Assembly: GCF_011044155.1 (NCBI RefSeq)
Contig: NZ_CP049056.1
Coordinates: 992,001-1,056,000, forward strand
Length of the DNA stretch: 64,000 nt
From: Pikeienuella piscinae
Lineage (GTDB): Bacteria; Pseudomonadota; Alphaproteobacteria; Rhodobacterales; Rhodobacteraceae
Direction: 5' to 3'
Each line of letters starts with the position of its first letter. Position 1 is the first letter of the stretch. A model generated the notes under the pieces. That model saw nothing but the letters and a program-made list of their open reading frames with translations. It made no database searches and was not told the DNA's origin. Position numbers and translations under genes: made by a program. Positions 19,060-28,092 of the stretch are shown one piece after another.

Positions 19060-19393
19060 GCCGGGAATGCTCAAGCCATCAGCACCGGGCCGGTCGCCCG
19101 GCGTCTCAGCGGCTGATGCAGTCGGGCTTCATCCTGAACGGATCGCCCCGGTGGACAAGACTGCGGGCTGCTATCCGAGCGACTAGCCCCGTCGATTTCC
19201 GGCTCCGAGACAAGAAACGCGCTATGGCGCGTGGAGATCGAACGGTCGACCTCGACGAGGGCGACCGGGGTTTCGCCCACGCGCAGGGCAGTGAAATGGC
19301 CGAGCCGCCTCGGCGCCGGCGGATCGAGAACCTCGGCCAGGAACTTCGCCGTCACGCCGCATCGCCTGCATGGAGGATTCCGTGGCTCAACGT
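19060..19393 (-). pseudogene. Decayed VOC (glyoxalase-fold) family gene
   Basis: No frame here is open over a full gene, but three pieces read in family order as one VOC protein. LSHGILHAGDAA starts at 19390 and stops at a TGA. A second frame (19355-19191) reads FLAEVLDPPAP, then RVGETPVALVEVD and AFLVSEPEID. A third piece (19183-19106) reads ARIAARSLVHRGDPF, returns to the first frame and ends at a TGA, with a WLEH remnant further on. An ACG stands where the initiator ATG would be expected (19393). Thus two frameshifts and at least two stops. Composition matches the neighbours, so decay looks recent. Confidence 0.65.
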
Positions 19394-19438
19394 GGCGGCC
19401 AGAGAAGAAGCTCCGTTCAGCGCGCCCCACCCCGACGG

Positions 19439-20947
19439 TCAGCTTCGCTCGCGGAACTCCCGTTTCAGGATTTTGCCCGTGGCGTTGCGCGGCAATTCCT
19501 CGATGAACTCGACGCGCGCAGGGATCTTGAAGCGCGCGATCCTGCCCTGATGCGCGCTGGTCACCGCCTCGGCGTCGAGCCCGGAATCCGGCTTCGCGAC
19601 GAGGAAGGCGCACCCCACCTCGCCCCATTTCTCGTCCGGCGCGCCGACCACGGCGGCGTCGGCGACGCCGGGAATGGCGAAGAGCGCGTTCTCCACCTCG
19701 GCCGGATAAACATTCTCGCCGCCCGAAATATACATGTCCTTCCAGCGATCCACGATCCAGAGGTCGCCGTCGCCGTCCAGCCGCGCCGCGTCTCCGGTGT
19801 GGAACCAGCCATCGGTGAATTCGGTCTGATTCGCCTCCGGTCGGTTCCGGTAGCCGGGCGTGATGTTGGCGCCGCGCACCCAAAGCTCGCCAATCTCGTC
19901 GGGCGCGGCGTCGGCCCCATCCTCGCGCACCACCTTCAACTCACCGTGCAGGATCGGCCGGCCGGCGCTGCCGGGCTTCGCGAAGGCCATCTCCGGGGTC
20001 TGGAGCGAAACGCAGGGGCTGGTCTCCGTCATGCCGAACCCCTGAACGATGGGGACGCCCTTGGCCTTGTATGTCGCCAGCAGCGACACGGGCGTCGGCG
20101 CGCCGCCAACCGCCGCGGTGACGACGCCGGAGAAATCCGCGTCGGCGAACGACGGATGCTGACTCATGAAAAGGTAGATGGCCGGCACGCCTAGGAAATG
20201 CGTGATCCTCAGCGCCGGGTCGGAAATCAGCGAGAGCGCCAGTCCCGGCTCGAAGGCGCGCATGATCAGGTTCCGCCCGCCGGCATGCAGCACCGGCGTC
20301 GTATAGGTGTTGAGCCCCCCGGTATGGAAGAGCGGCAGCAGGGTGAGCCCGGTCGACGTCGGGTTGACGCCGGTCGGCACGCCGAGATTGACCGCGTTCC
20401 AGAACGCCATGCCATAGGTGTTGGGCGCGCCCTTCGGCCGGCCGGTGGTGCCGGAGGTGTACATGATCGTCCATGTATCCTCATGGCTCATCGCCTCCGC
20501 CCTGAAATCGCCGTCGCTCAAAGCCATCGCGGTCTCATAGGGTGAGGAGCCGCCGCCGCCGGTCGTCTCGACGACATGGCCGGTTTTCGCCGTCAGAGCG
20601 GCGACGATTTCAGCCGTCGCGCCGTCATGGATCAGGACCCTTGGCGCGGAATCGGAAAGAATGAAATCGATCTCCGGCGCCGCCAGCCGCCAGTTCAGCG
20701 GCAGGAAGATCGCGCCGATCATCGCGCAGGCTGAATGAATCTCCATCTGGTCGGTGGAGTTCATCGTCAGCACCGCGACCCGGTCGCCGCGCTTCACCCC
20801 GCATTGGCGCTGAAGATGCGCGGCGAGGCGGCGGCAGCGATCCTCGGCCTCGCGATAGGTGAAATCGCGCCCCGAATGGAGATCGGTCCAACAGGGCGCG
20901 TCTGGGCGCATGAGCGCGTGATGCGAGATCCAGTCGTAATGGCGCAT
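19439..20947 (-). CDS. Acyl-CoA synthetase, class I adenylate-forming
   Basis: A 502-aa AMP-forming ligase that activates a fatty or aromatic acid with CoA. The P-loop-like motif MYTSGTTGRPKG lies near 170, the GFGMTETSP motif near 310, GWFHTGDAARLD near 385, and the catalytic-lysine motif RNATGKILKREF at the C-terminus. The chain-length preference cannot be read. The ATG at 20947 follows GGGAGACGAGAC. It lies between tkt and gap in the same direction, an unexpected insertion in a sugar-phosphate block. The VOC remnant lies directly downstream. Confidence 0.88.
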   Translation of the reverse strand: MRHYDWISHHALMRPDAPCWTDLHSGRDFTYREAEDRCRRLAAHLQRQCGVKRGDRVAVLTMNSTDQMEIHSACAMIGAIFLPLNWRLAAPEIDFILSDSAPRVLIHDGATAEIVAALTAKTGHVVETTGGGGSSPYETAMALSDGDFRAEAMSHEDTWTIMYTSGTTGRPKGAPNTYGMAFWNAVNLGVPTGVNPTSTGLTLLPLFHTGGLNTYTTPVLHAGGRNLIMRAFEPGLALSLISDPALRITHFLGVPAIYLFMSQHPSFADADFSGVVTAAVGGAPTPVSLLATYKAKGVPIVQGFGMTETSPCVSLQTPEMAFAKPGSAGRPILHGELKVVREDGADAAPDEIGELWVRGANITPGYRNRPEANQTEFTDGWFHTGDAARLDGDGDLWIVDRWKDMYISGGENVYPAEVENALFAIPGVADAAVVGAPDEKWGEVGCAFLVAKPDSGLDAEAVTSAHQGRIARFKIPARVEFIEELPRNATGKILKREFRERS

Positions 20948-21128
20948 GTCTCGTCTCCCCTTGGCGGGGCGGTCTGAACGCCGCCCGTCAGGGAGAGACT
21001 AGTGCGGACACCAACCGGATTGCACCGTATTCCGCCCTCGGCGCGGCCGAACGACGACGATCCCGGCTCACGTGGGCCGGATTTCGCCTTCGGCGCCCAG
21101 CGCGCGCCGCAATACGCTCTCCGCAATC

Positions 21129-23138
21129 TCAGAGCAGGGCTTTCGCCGCGGCGGCCGCTTTCTCGGCGGTGATCCCGAAATGCTCGTAAAGCGCGGGCGC
21201 CGGGGCGGAGGCGCCAAAGCCCTCCATGCCTATGAAGGCGGCCTTGCGGCTGTCGCCGCGCTCGCCGGTCAGCCAACGATCCCAGCCGAAGCCGCCGGCC
21301 GCCTCGATCCCGACGCGGACGGCGCCGCGCGGCAACACCTTGCGCCGGTAGCTTTCGTCCTGCGCCGCGAAAAGCTCCCAAGACGGCATCGAAACGACGC
21401 GCGCGCCGATCCCCTCCGCCTGCAACGATTCCCGCGCCGCCATCGCGATCTCAACCTCGGATCCGGTGGCCAGCAAGATCGCCCGTCGCTTCCCCTCGGC
21501 CTCCGCCAGCACATAGGCGCCCTGCGCGGAGAGATTGCGGGTCTGATGCTTCACGCGCAACGTCGGCAGACCCTGCCTTGTCAGCGCCAGCACGCTCGGC
21601 CCGTTGAGGGTCAGCGCGATCTCCCAGGCCTCCGCCGTCTCCACCGCATCGGCGGGGCGCAGCACGGTCATGCCCGGCGTCGCGCGGAGCATGGCGAGAT
21701 GCTCGATTGGTTGATGCGTCGGCCCGTCCTCGCCCAGCCCGATGCTGTCATGCGTCATCACATAGACGACGCGCGCGCCCATCAGCGCCGAGAGCCGCAT
21801 CGCGCCCCGCGCGTAATCCGCGAAGCAGAGGAAAGTGCCGCCATAGGGGATGACCCCGCCATGCACCGCCATGCCATTCATCGCCGCCGCCATGCCATGC
21901 TCGCGGATGCCGTAATAGACATAGCGCCCTTCCGGGTGCTCGGCGGAGAAGACGCCCAGCCCCTCGGTCAGCGTGTTGTTGGAGCCGGTCAGATCAGCAG
22001 AGCCGCCGATCGTCTCCGGCGTAAGCGGGTTGATCGCGGCGAGCGCGTTCTCGGACGCCTTTCGGGTGGCGATCTTCGGCTGCGCCTCGCTGATCTCCTT
22101 TTTCAGGCGGCGAACGGCGCCGGAGAGTTTCTTCGGCGCTTCACCGGCCACGACACGCTCGAACTCCTCACGCCGGCGGGCGGAGACCTTCTCCAGCCGC
22201 GCGACCCATTCAGCGCGCGCGGGGACCCCGCGGGCGCCGACCTCGGCCCAGGCCCGTGCGACATCCTCCGGAATCTCGAAGGGTCCATGCTCCCAGCCAT
22301 AGGCCTTGCGCGCTGCCGCGATTTCCTCGGCGCCGAGGGGCGAGCCATGCGCCTTGGCGGTGTCCTGTTTGTTCGGCGCGCCGAGGCCGATATGGGTCTT
22401 GCAGCCGATCAGGGTCGGCCTGTCGCCAGCCTTCGCCTCGGAAAGGGCGCGATCCACCGCCACGGGATCGTGCCCGTCGACCTCGATCACGTTCCAGCCG
22501 GACGCGCGGAACCGCATCGGCTGGTCGGTGACGTCGGAGAGCCCCACGGCCCCGTCGATGGAGATGCCGTTGTCGTCCCAGAGCACGATCAGTTTCGAAA
22601 GCGCGTGGCGTCCTGCGAGACCGATCGCCTCCTGGCTGATCCCCTCCATCAGACAGCCGTCGCCAGCGATGACATAAGTATGATGGTCGACGAGCTTATC
22701 GCCGAATCGCGCCGCCATCGCGCGTTCGGCCATCGCCATGCCGACTGCGGTTGCGAGCCCCTGACCGAGCGGACCGGTCGTCGTCTCAATCCCCGCGCCA
22801 TGTCCGTATTCGGGATGGCCGGCGGTGCGCGCGCCGAGCTGGCGGAAATTCTTCAGCTGATCGAGCGGGAAATCTTCGTATCCCGTCAGATGCAGAAGCC
22901 CGTAAAGGAGCATCGAGCCATGCCCGGCGGAAAGCACGAACCGGTCGCGGTCCGGCCAGTCGGGCGCGGCGGCGTCGAATTTCAGGTGATTGCGAAACAG
23001 AACGGTCGCCACGTCGGCCATGCCCATCGGCATGCCGGGATGTCCGGATTGCGCGGCTTCAACAGCGTCCATTGCAAGAACGCGCAGCGCGGATGCCAGG
23101 CGCCAGTGGTCGGGATGGGCGGAGCGGAGAGCGGTCAT
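21129..23138 (-). CDS. tkt: Transketolase
   Basis: Thiamine-diphosphate enzyme that moves two-carbon units between sugar phosphates in the pentose-phosphate or Calvin pathways. The 669-aa protein has [14 protein letters not shown] near 33-46 and the ThDP motif from GDGCLMEG near 150 to the NG of DDNGISIDG near 182. The transketolase signature around [20 protein letters not shown] lies near 455-475. I take the ATG at 23138; a TTG six bases upstream is also in frame. Neither has a good Shine-Dalgarno sequence. It is divergent from the coiled-coil/zapA operon. Confidence 0.95.
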   Translation of the reverse strand: MTALRSAHPDHWRLASALRVLAMDAVEAAQSGHPGMPMGMADVATVLFRNHLKFDAAAPDWPDRDRFVLSAGHGSMLLYGLLHLTGYEDFPLDQLKNFRQLGARTAGHPEYGHGAGIETTTGPLGQGLATAVGMAMAERAMAARFGDKLVDHHTYVIAGDGCLMEGISQEAIGLAGRHALSKLIVLWDDNGISIDGAVGLSDVTDQPMRFRASGWNVIEVDGHDPVAVDRALSEAKAGDRPTLIGCKTHIGLGAPNKQDTAKAHGSPLGAEEIAAARKAYGWEHGPFEIPEDVARAWAEVGARGVPARAEWVARLEKVSARRREEFERVVAGEAPKKLSGAVRRLKKEISEAQPKIATRKASENALAAINPLTPETIGGSADLTGSNNTLTEGLGVFSAEHPEGRYVYYGIREHGMAAAMNGMAVHGGVIPYGGTFLCFADYARGAMRLSALMGARVVYVMTHDSIGLGEDGPTHQPIEHLAMLRATPGMTVLRPADAVETAEAWEIALTLNGPSVLALTRQGLPTLRVKHQTRNLSAQGAYVLAEAEGKRRAILLATGSEVEIAMAARESLQAEGIGARVVSMPSWELFAAQDESYRRKVLPRGAVRVGIEAAGGFGWDRWLTGERGDSRKAAFIGMEGFGASAPAPALYEHFGITAEKAAAAAKALL

Positions 23139-23313
23139 GTCCAAGGTACAGTGCGCTTTCGGTCAGATAACGGGACGTGATGTATCGTGGAACCGGTCTC
23201 TAAGGGTCTAGCCGCATTGCGGCAAGGCCTCTGGCTGGCGATAGTGTCGCCGCGGCGGGGGCGCGGGCGTCGATTCGGCGGCGCGCCGACAGATCGCGGG
23301 GAAAGGGACGGGC

Positions 23314-23772
23314 ATGAGTGAACTGAAAACGGCGACGGAGCGATTGACGGCGGCGGTTGGAGAGTTGGAGCGCACGCTTCACGCCGAGCGGCGCGAAGCG
23401 GCGGAGACGGCGCGCTCGGCCAAGGAGGCGATGCGGCTGCTCTCCCATGAGAAAGCCGCCGCCGCCGCGAAGGCCGAAGAAGCCGCCGCGCGCATCGCGG
23501 CGCTGGAAACGGAGCTGGCCGATTTGAGCGCCGGCGACCACACCGCGATGAAAGCGCTCGAAGCGCGTGCGGCGAAGGCCGAGCAGGCCGCCGCGGCGGC
23601 CCAGGCGGAGGCGAAGGCGGTCGCGGCCGAGCGCGACGCCGCGCTCAAGGAGATATCCACGCTGCGCGAAGCCCGAGACGGCGACGCCCAGCTTCGCGAA
23701 GAGGCGGCGCAGGCGCTCGACGCGGCGATCGGCGAGTTGAAGGTGCTGAGCCGGGCCGGGGCTCATGGCTGA
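23314..23772 (+). CDS. Coiled-coil protein upstream of zapA
   Basis: A 152-aa, alanine- and glutamate-rich protein predicted to form one long coiled coil (about residues 5-145, heptads of A/L/E/K), without signal peptide or membrane span. It overlaps zapA by eight bases and is therefore translationally coupled to it. By position and shape it may be a divisome accessory factor, in the manner of ZapB-like coiled coils, but that is inference; sequence gives no catalytic feature. AAAGGGAC precedes the ATG. Confidence 0.75.
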   Translation: MSELKTATERLTAAVGELERTLHAERREAAETARSAKEAMRLLSHEKAAAAAKAEEAAARIAALETELADLSAGDHTAMKALEARAAKAEQAAAAAQAEAKAVAAERDAALKEISTLREARDGDAQLREEAAQALDAAIGELKVLSRAGAHG

Positions 23773-24100
23773 GGTTTCCGTCAGGATCAGCGGCCGGGAT
23801 TATCTGATCGTCTGCGACGACGGGCAGGAGGCGCGGGTCGCCGCGCTCGCCCGCAGGATCGACGAGGAGGCGACGGCGCTGGCCGCCGGCGGCGGGCAGA
23901 TCACCGAGGCGCGGCTGCTGCTGATGTCGGCGCTGATGCTCGCCGACAAGCTCGACGAGGCGGAGCAGGCGCTCGAATCCGCGCCGCCGCCGGAGATGGC
24001 GTTCTCCGCGATGGACGAGACCGAAGCGCGCGCCGCCATCGACGCGGCGGCGGCACGGCTCGAGGCGTTGAGCGCCGGCGGCGCGTCGGAAGACGCCTGA
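23765..24100 (+). CDS. zapA: Cell-division protein ZapA
   Basis: A 111-aa FtsZ-ring stabiliser that bundles FtsZ protofilaments at mid-cell. The N-terminal globular part (VSVRISGRDYLIVCDDGQEA) is typical of the family, and a C-terminal helix rich in Ala/Glu should dimerise as a coiled coil. The start overlaps the preceding gene. The 6S RNA gene follows 42 bases later, the usual zapA-ssrS neighbourhood. Confidence 0.88.
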   Translation: MAEVSVRISGRDYLIVCDDGQEARVAALARRIDEEATALAAGGGQITEARLLLMSALMLADKLDEAEQALESAPPPEMAFSAMDETEARAAIDAAAARLEALSAGGASEDA

Positions 24101-24142
24101 ACGCGCGCCCTTCCCTTTCGACCGCGCCGGGACTATCTCTCG

Positions 24143-24312
24143 GGGAGGCGAGTTCTGTCCTTCCCGTGCCGGGGCGTGAATCCTAGTGGCCTTAAATCTT
24201 CTCGCGGGAGCTGGCTCTGCGTTCGACCCTGGTCTTACGCACCTGGCGCCCACCTGGTAACCCAGGTTCGCGAGGATCACCAACCCCGACGGTCGCGACG
24301 GGCTCGCCTGCC
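24143..24312 (+). ncRNA. ssrS: 6S RNA
   Basis: Global regulator RNA that mimics an open promoter and binds the sigma-70 holoenzyme in stationary phase. The central segment GAGCTGGCTCTGCGTTCGAC, then ACGCACCTGGCGCCCACCTG, is a recognisable alphaproteobacterial 6S signature. The ends can pair: AGGCGAG (24146-24152) with CTCGCCT (24303-24309), and CGGGG with CCCCG inside that, giving the closing stem of a long bulged rod. Its place behind zapA also fits. The exact 5' and 3' ends are estimates. In many relatives a 5-formyltetrahydrofolate cyclo-ligase gene follows; here it is a glutathione transferase. Confidence 0.87.
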
Positions 24313-24346
24313 GCCGCAGCAATCCGTCCGCGGAAGGATACCGGGC

Positions 24347-24961
24347 ATGTACACGCTCTACGGCTCCCCCACCTCCCGCGCCGCCCGCGTCATGTGGATG
24401 CTGGAGGAAATCGGCGCGCTCTATGAGGTGATCGACGCCAAACCGCATTGCGACGCGGTGCTGGCGCTCAACCCTTCCGGCAAGATCCCGGTGCTGGTCG
24501 ATACGGAGGAAGGCGAAGATCAGGCGATCTTCGATTCGACCGCGATCCTGCTCTATCTCGCAGAAAAACACGGTCAACTGACGATTCCGCCCGGCGCTCC
24601 GGGGCGGGCGCGAATGCTCAGCCTTGTGAGCTTCGCCGTCGACGATATCGAACAGCCCCTCTGGACCATGGTGAAACACGGTTTCACCCTGCCGGAGGAG
24701 GTTCGCGCGCCGGACGCCGTGCGTCCCGCGTGTCACTACGAGTTCGCCCGTGCGATGCAGGCGCTGGAAGCGTATCTCGGCGACGGCCCCTACCTGATGG
24801 GCGACGCGTTCACCGTACCGGATATCATCGTCGGCCATCTCGGCGGCTGGGCGAAGGCGACGCGCTTTCCGGTCCCCGAAGGCCGGATCACCGACTACAT
24901 GACAAGGGTCAGGAGCCGACCGGCGTGGCGGGTGGTGGCGAAAGCCCGCGCGGCGGCGTGA
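24347..24961 (+). CDS. Glutathione S-transferase
   Basis: A 204-aa two-domain enzyme. The N-terminal thioredoxin-fold domain starts YTLYGSPTSRAARVMWMLEE with the catalytic Ser/Tyr region at its beginning, then NPSGKIPVL (cis-Pro) and the glutathione gamma-Glu contact FDSTAILLYLAEK. The all-helical C-terminal domain has YLMGDAFTVPDII, the conserved N-capping motif. Substrate is unknown. The ATG at 24347 follows GGAAGGA. XdhC follows with a four-base overlap, so they form an operon. Confidence 0.9.
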   Translation: MYTLYGSPTSRAARVMWMLEEIGALYEVIDAKPHCDAVLALNPSGKIPVLVDTEEGEDQAIFDSTAILLYLAEKHGQLTIPPGAPGRARMLSLVSFAVDDIEQPLWTMVKHGFTLPEEVRAPDAVRPACHYEFARAMQALEAYLGDGPYLMGDAFTVPDIIVGHLGGWAKATRFPVPEGRITDYMTRVRSRPAWRVVAKARAAA

Positions 24962-25752
24962 ACGCAATCGGCCTCGCAGACACGCTGGCGGACCTTCTCG
25001 CCCGCGGCGCGCCTGCTGTCCTGATCAGGATCGAGAGCGTCGCGGGCTCCGCGCCGCGCGAAGCCGGGGCGGCGATGGTGGTCTCGGCGCAGGGGTCGAC
25101 CGGCACAATCGGCGGCGGCGCGCTCGAACACATGGCGATCGGGCTGGCGCGCGAGATGTTGTCCGACGGCGCGCGCGAGCGCGAGATCGACCAGCCGCTC
25201 GGCCCCGAAATCGGACAGTGCTGCGGCGGCCGCGTCCGATTGCGCCTCCGGCGGGCGGATGCTGCGACGCTTGACGCGCTCGCGGCGGCGGAAGCCGCCC
25301 TGACCCGCCCCGAGGCGCTGATCTTTGGCGCCGGACATGTCGGCGCGGCCCTCGCCCGCGCGCTGGCGCCCCTGCCTCTGTCGCTCCGCGTCATCGACGA
25401 GCGCGGCCCGCTTCTGGCGCCTCTCTCCGCGTTTGGTCGCACGGTCGAGACGGCGTTGCCGGAAGCCGAAATCTCGGCCGCCCCTCCCGGCGCCGCCTAC
25501 GTCATACTGACCCACGATCACGGGCTCGACTTCCTGATCGCCGAAGCGGCGCTGGCGCGCGCAGACGCCGCCTATATCGGCATGATCGGCTCGGCGACGA
25601 AGCGCGCGACGCTCGTCTCCCGTCTTTCGCGAGCGGGCGGGCCGCCCGCCGACCGGCTTGTCTGCCCGATCGGGGCCGCCGGCCCAAAGGATCGGCGTCC
25701 TTCGATCATCGCCGCGGCGACGGCGGCGGAAATCGCCGCCGCGCTATTCTGA
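24958..25752 (+). CDS. xdhC: Xanthine dehydrogenase maturation factor XdhC
   Basis: A 264-aa XdhC/CoxI-family protein that binds the molybdenum cofactor and helps insert it, sulfurated, into xanthine dehydrogenase. Features: the N-terminal XdhC domain with GSAPREAGAAMVVS and GTIGGGALE, the Cys pair in GQCCGGR near 85, and a C-terminal Rossmann-like domain (LIFGAGHVGAALA near 122). The start is GTG 24958, overlapping the transferase stop as GTGA. No xdhAB genes are in the window, so it is detached from its usual partners or serves another molybdoenzyme. Confidence 0.88.
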   Translation: MNAIGLADTLADLLARGAPAVLIRIESVAGSAPREAGAAMVVSAQGSTGTIGGGALEHMAIGLAREMLSDGAREREIDQPLGPEIGQCCGGRVRLRLRRADAATLDALAAAEAALTRPEALIFGAGHVGAALARALAPLPLSLRVIDERGPLLAPLSAFGRTVETALPEAEISAAPPGAAYVILTHDHGLDFLIAEAALARADAAYIGMIGSATKRATLVSRLSRAGGPPADRLVCPIGAAGPKDRRPSIIAAATAAEIAAALF

Positions 25753-25755
25753 GCG

Positions 25756-27096
25756 TTACTGCACGACCACAACAACGCGCCGGTTCGCCTCTTCGCGCCG
25801 GCAGACCGCGCCCGGCTTCACCGCCGGCGCGCTTGCGCCGAGCCCGACGAGCTTGAACCGGCGGCGATCGTTCAGCGCGGCCTCGTCGAAGCCGCGCTCT
25901 ATCAGCGCCGGGCGGATGATATCGCTGAAAACCGCCCGGGCGCGGGCGCTGGAAACCTCCTTGTTGTCCCGGCTTGAGCCGACGCAATCGGCGTGCCCGC
26001 TGAGTTGAATGCGCAGCGGCTCGCCGGGGTCCCGTTTCGCCAGCTCCGTCAGCAGCGCCGCGATCTGCGGGTCGTCCTCACGCGGAGTAAGGCGATTGAA
26101 GTCGAAATGGATCTGGAAGACCCGCGGCGGCGGCAAGCTGCTGGAGCGTTCGACGGCGCCGCTGAGACGCGGCGCCGCGGCGAGGTCCTCGGGGAAGAAA
26201 TCCACCTCTTCGCCCTCGCTTCCGTCGGAATCGAGTTGCGCCGCCGCCAGCACCCGGTCCAGCACGATCTCGCCGCCTTCCGCATCCTGCACCACGAGCC
26301 GGCCGGATTTCTCCGGATCATCCAACTCCGGCAGAAGGAAGATCAGGTTGTCCTTCAGCGCGAACGTCTTCGACCCTTCCTGCGCCGCGTGAAACCGATG
26401 GCAATGGTAGGGAATGCCGCCGTAATCCACCGCTCCCGGCGCAATCTGGTGGCCCTCAAGCTGTTCTCGCGCCCAGCGGTGATAAGAGACCTGCACCGTC
26501 GCGAACCAGTCCGGCGCACGCCGCAACGAACCGGGGAAACTCACCGCGTCGACCACGCCGCCACGCTGCTGGCTCAACGCCAGTTCAGACGTCTCCAGCG
26601 CGTCGCAATAGGCGGGATTGCTCAGATCGACCGGCGCCAGCGACTCGGGCTCGCCGCCATCGAGATGATCGAAGACCGGAACCAGCGGGGAAACGCCGTT
26701 CTCCGATGGTGGATTGGAGGCGGCCATGCTTGCCGCTTCGAGGAATTCTGCGGCGGTCGCCCAGTCGAACTCCTCACGCTCTTCGGCGGCGCCCTGGACA
26801 TATTCGCAAATCAGCGCCTTGCGGAACGGCCAGAGCGGATCGCCATTCCTCATTGTGGTCGCCTCGGCGCGGACATCCACAAGCGCGGCCTCGCGCGCGG
26901 CGTCCGTCGGGGCCGGCCCGTCGCCGTCGAGCGACGCGCGAAGCGCCGCCATGTGAATGCACCAGGGATCATCCGCCGCGACACCCAGCGCCGCGCGCCG
27001 CGCCGCCGGATCCCATGGATCCAGCGTCGTCTCCGGCGCCATTCCGCATCCGCCCGCGAGAAGCGCGAGCGCCAGTCCCCCCCACCTGATCATCAT
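25756..27096 (-). CDS. OmpA-domain lipoprotein
   Basis: A 446-aa outer-membrane lipoprotein. The signal peptide ends in the lipobox LAGGC (Cys17). Residues 20-310 form a domain I do not recognise, with scattered cysteines and a long acidic part. Residues about 325-446 are an OmpA/MotB-type peptidoglycan-binding domain: IHFDFNRLTPRED, LSGHADCVGSSRDN, then EANRRVVVVV. It is the last gene of a four-gene operon with an RsbW-like kinase, a STAS protein and a FecR-domain protein, one base behind the last. This suggests an envelope-linked signalling or structural module. Either ATG, 27096 or 27093, could start it. Confidence 0.82.
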   Translation of the reverse strand: MMIRWGGLALALLAGGCGMAPETTLDPWDPAARRAALGVAADDPWCIHMAALRASLDGDGPAPTDAAREAALVDVRAEATTMRNGDPLWPFRKALICEYVQGAAEEREEFDWATAAEFLEAASMAASNPPSENGVSPLVPVFDHLDGGEPESLAPVDLSNPAYCDALETSELALSQQRGGVVDAVSFPGSLRRAPDWFATVQVSYHRWAREQLEGHQIAPGAVDYGGIPYHCHRFHAAQEGSKTFALKDNLIFLLPELDDPEKSGRLVVQDAEGGEIVLDRVLAAAQLDSDGSEGEEVDFFPEDLAAAPRLSGAVERSSSLPPPRVFQIHFDFNRLTPREDDPQIAALLTELAKRDPGEPLRIQLSGHADCVGSSRDNKEVSSARARAVFSDIIRPALIERGFDEAALNDRRRFKLVGLGASAPAVKPGAVCRREEANRRVVVVVQ

Positions 27097-27097
27097 G

Positions 27098-27616
27098 CTA
27101 TTTCGCCCTTATCACGATCCTCGTCCCGGTCACCGCCAGATTGGTGTCGTTGCGTATCTTGACACTCATCCGGTCGGCTCCGCTCTTGGCGACCTCGCCC
27201 GCGGCGACCGAGACCACGCCGCGGCCCAGCCGCATACGAAATTCTCCGGTTCTTTCGGCGGCCTTGTAGACGTAGGTCGAGATTTCGACGCAGGTGTCGG
27301 CGACGCCGGAGATCGTCGTGTTATCGGTGAAAATCGCGTCGAATCCGCCGTTCGCGCCGGTCGCCACCGCGTCCGCGGCGTAAAGGTCCATGCCGACTTC
27401 GGCGTCCAGCTCGTCGAAGCCGCCGGATTTCGGGCGCAGGACCTTCACCTGCCCCTCGACCCGCTTCACGAAGCCGACCGTTTCCGCTCGCCGCGACGCC
27501 GCGGCGGCGTCCTCAGCCGGGATCTCAACCTGGCAAAGGCTCTTCACGTTCTGTGCGGAGACGCCGGGCGCCATGGTCGCGACGACGATTCCTGCGATGA
27601 TGACGGTGCTTTTCAT
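27098..27616 (-). CDS. Secreted FecR-domain protein
   Basis: A 172-aa exported protein with signal peptide about 1-21 (IIAGIVVATMAPGVSA). The rest is one FecR domain: GFVKRVEGQVKVLRP near 48-62, DAVATGANGGFDAIFTDNTT near 83-102, RMRLGRGVVSVAAGEVAK near 127-144, ending with VTGTRIVIRAK. Unlike iron-uptake FecR proteins it has no anti-sigma domain and is free in the periplasm. It overlaps the STAS gene by four bases and touches the OmpA lipoprotein gene, so a shared envelope job is likely. The ligand is unknown. Confidence 0.8.
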   Translation of the reverse strand: MKSTVIIAGIVVATMAPGVSAQNVKSLCQVEIPAEDAAAASRRAETVGFVKRVEGQVKVLRPKSGGFDELDAEVGMDLYAADAVATGANGGFDAIFTDNTTISGVADTCVEISTYVYKAAERTGEFRMRLGRGVVSVAAGEVAKSGADRMSVKIRNDTNLAVTGTRIVIRAK

Positions 27617-28008
27617 GTCTTTCCCCTTCGCCCCGCGTCACGCTCGGCCTTGAGCGCCGCCAGAGCCTGATCGATATCGGGATAATGCCGGACGAAAGGG
27701 GCGAATTTCAGCACGCCGCCAACCAGTTCGCCGCCCCCAGCCGCCACAATTCGCGCACCGTGCGTTTCAAGCTCCATATGCGCGGTCCGAAGCGTGCGAA
27801 GCGCGGTCGAGGAGAAGAGGACGACGCCGGACAGATCGACAACGACATCCGTCGCGCCCCCCTCTTCCATCGCCATCTCAACAGCCCTGCGAAGCGCGGC
27901 GCTCAGCGCCGTTAAACTGTCGGCGTGATAGTGACTGGCGCCGAAGAGCACGACGACCGCGCCCTCTTCGCGCCGAAGGGTGAACGGGAAACTCCCCCCG
28001 GCGGTCAT
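27613..28008 (-). CDS. STAS-domain anti-sigma factor antagonist
   Basis: A 131-aa single STAS domain, the type that binds an anti-sigma kinase when unphosphorylated. The phospho-acceptor Ser lies in VVLFSSTALRTLR near residue 70; DVVVDLSGV is the preceding strand. The ATG at 28008 lacks its own ribosome binding site but is overlapped by the stop of a 12-codon leader frame that has a strong one (see 28005-28043). A TTG at 28035 is in frame but lies 17 bases from that site. The next upstream gene encodes an RsbW-like ATPase, completing two parts of a partner switch. Confidence 0.8.
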   Translation of the reverse strand: MTAGGSFPFTLRREEGAVVVLFGASHYHADSLTALSAALRRAVEMAMEEGGATDVVVDLSGVVLFSSTALRTLRTAHMELETHGARIVAAGGGELVGGVLKFAPFVRHYPDIDQALAALKAERDAGRRGKT

Positions 28009-28043
28009 GGGCAAGCCGCCGGAGCGCGCGCGCAATCGCCCAT
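28005..28043 (-). promoter_or_regulatory. 12-codon leader frame coupled to the STAS gene
   Basis: AAGGAGG lies 9 bases before an ATG at 28043 that opens a 12-residue frame (MGDCARAPAACP). Its TGA overlaps the STAS ATG as ATGA, so STAS synthesis probably depends on re-initiation. It may be a true leader peptide or the sign of a lost longer N-terminus. Confidence 0.5.
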
Positions 28044-28092
28044 TTCTCGCTTCCTCCTTCCGGTCCGGTCAAGCTTACGCCGTATTTTCGGC

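Noticed and set aside
21072-23180. A 702-codon open frame on the plus strand opposite transketolase
   Set aside because: High GC gives long antisense frames. The product has no recognisable domain and is Arg/His-rich, while the minus strand encodes an unmistakable transketolase.
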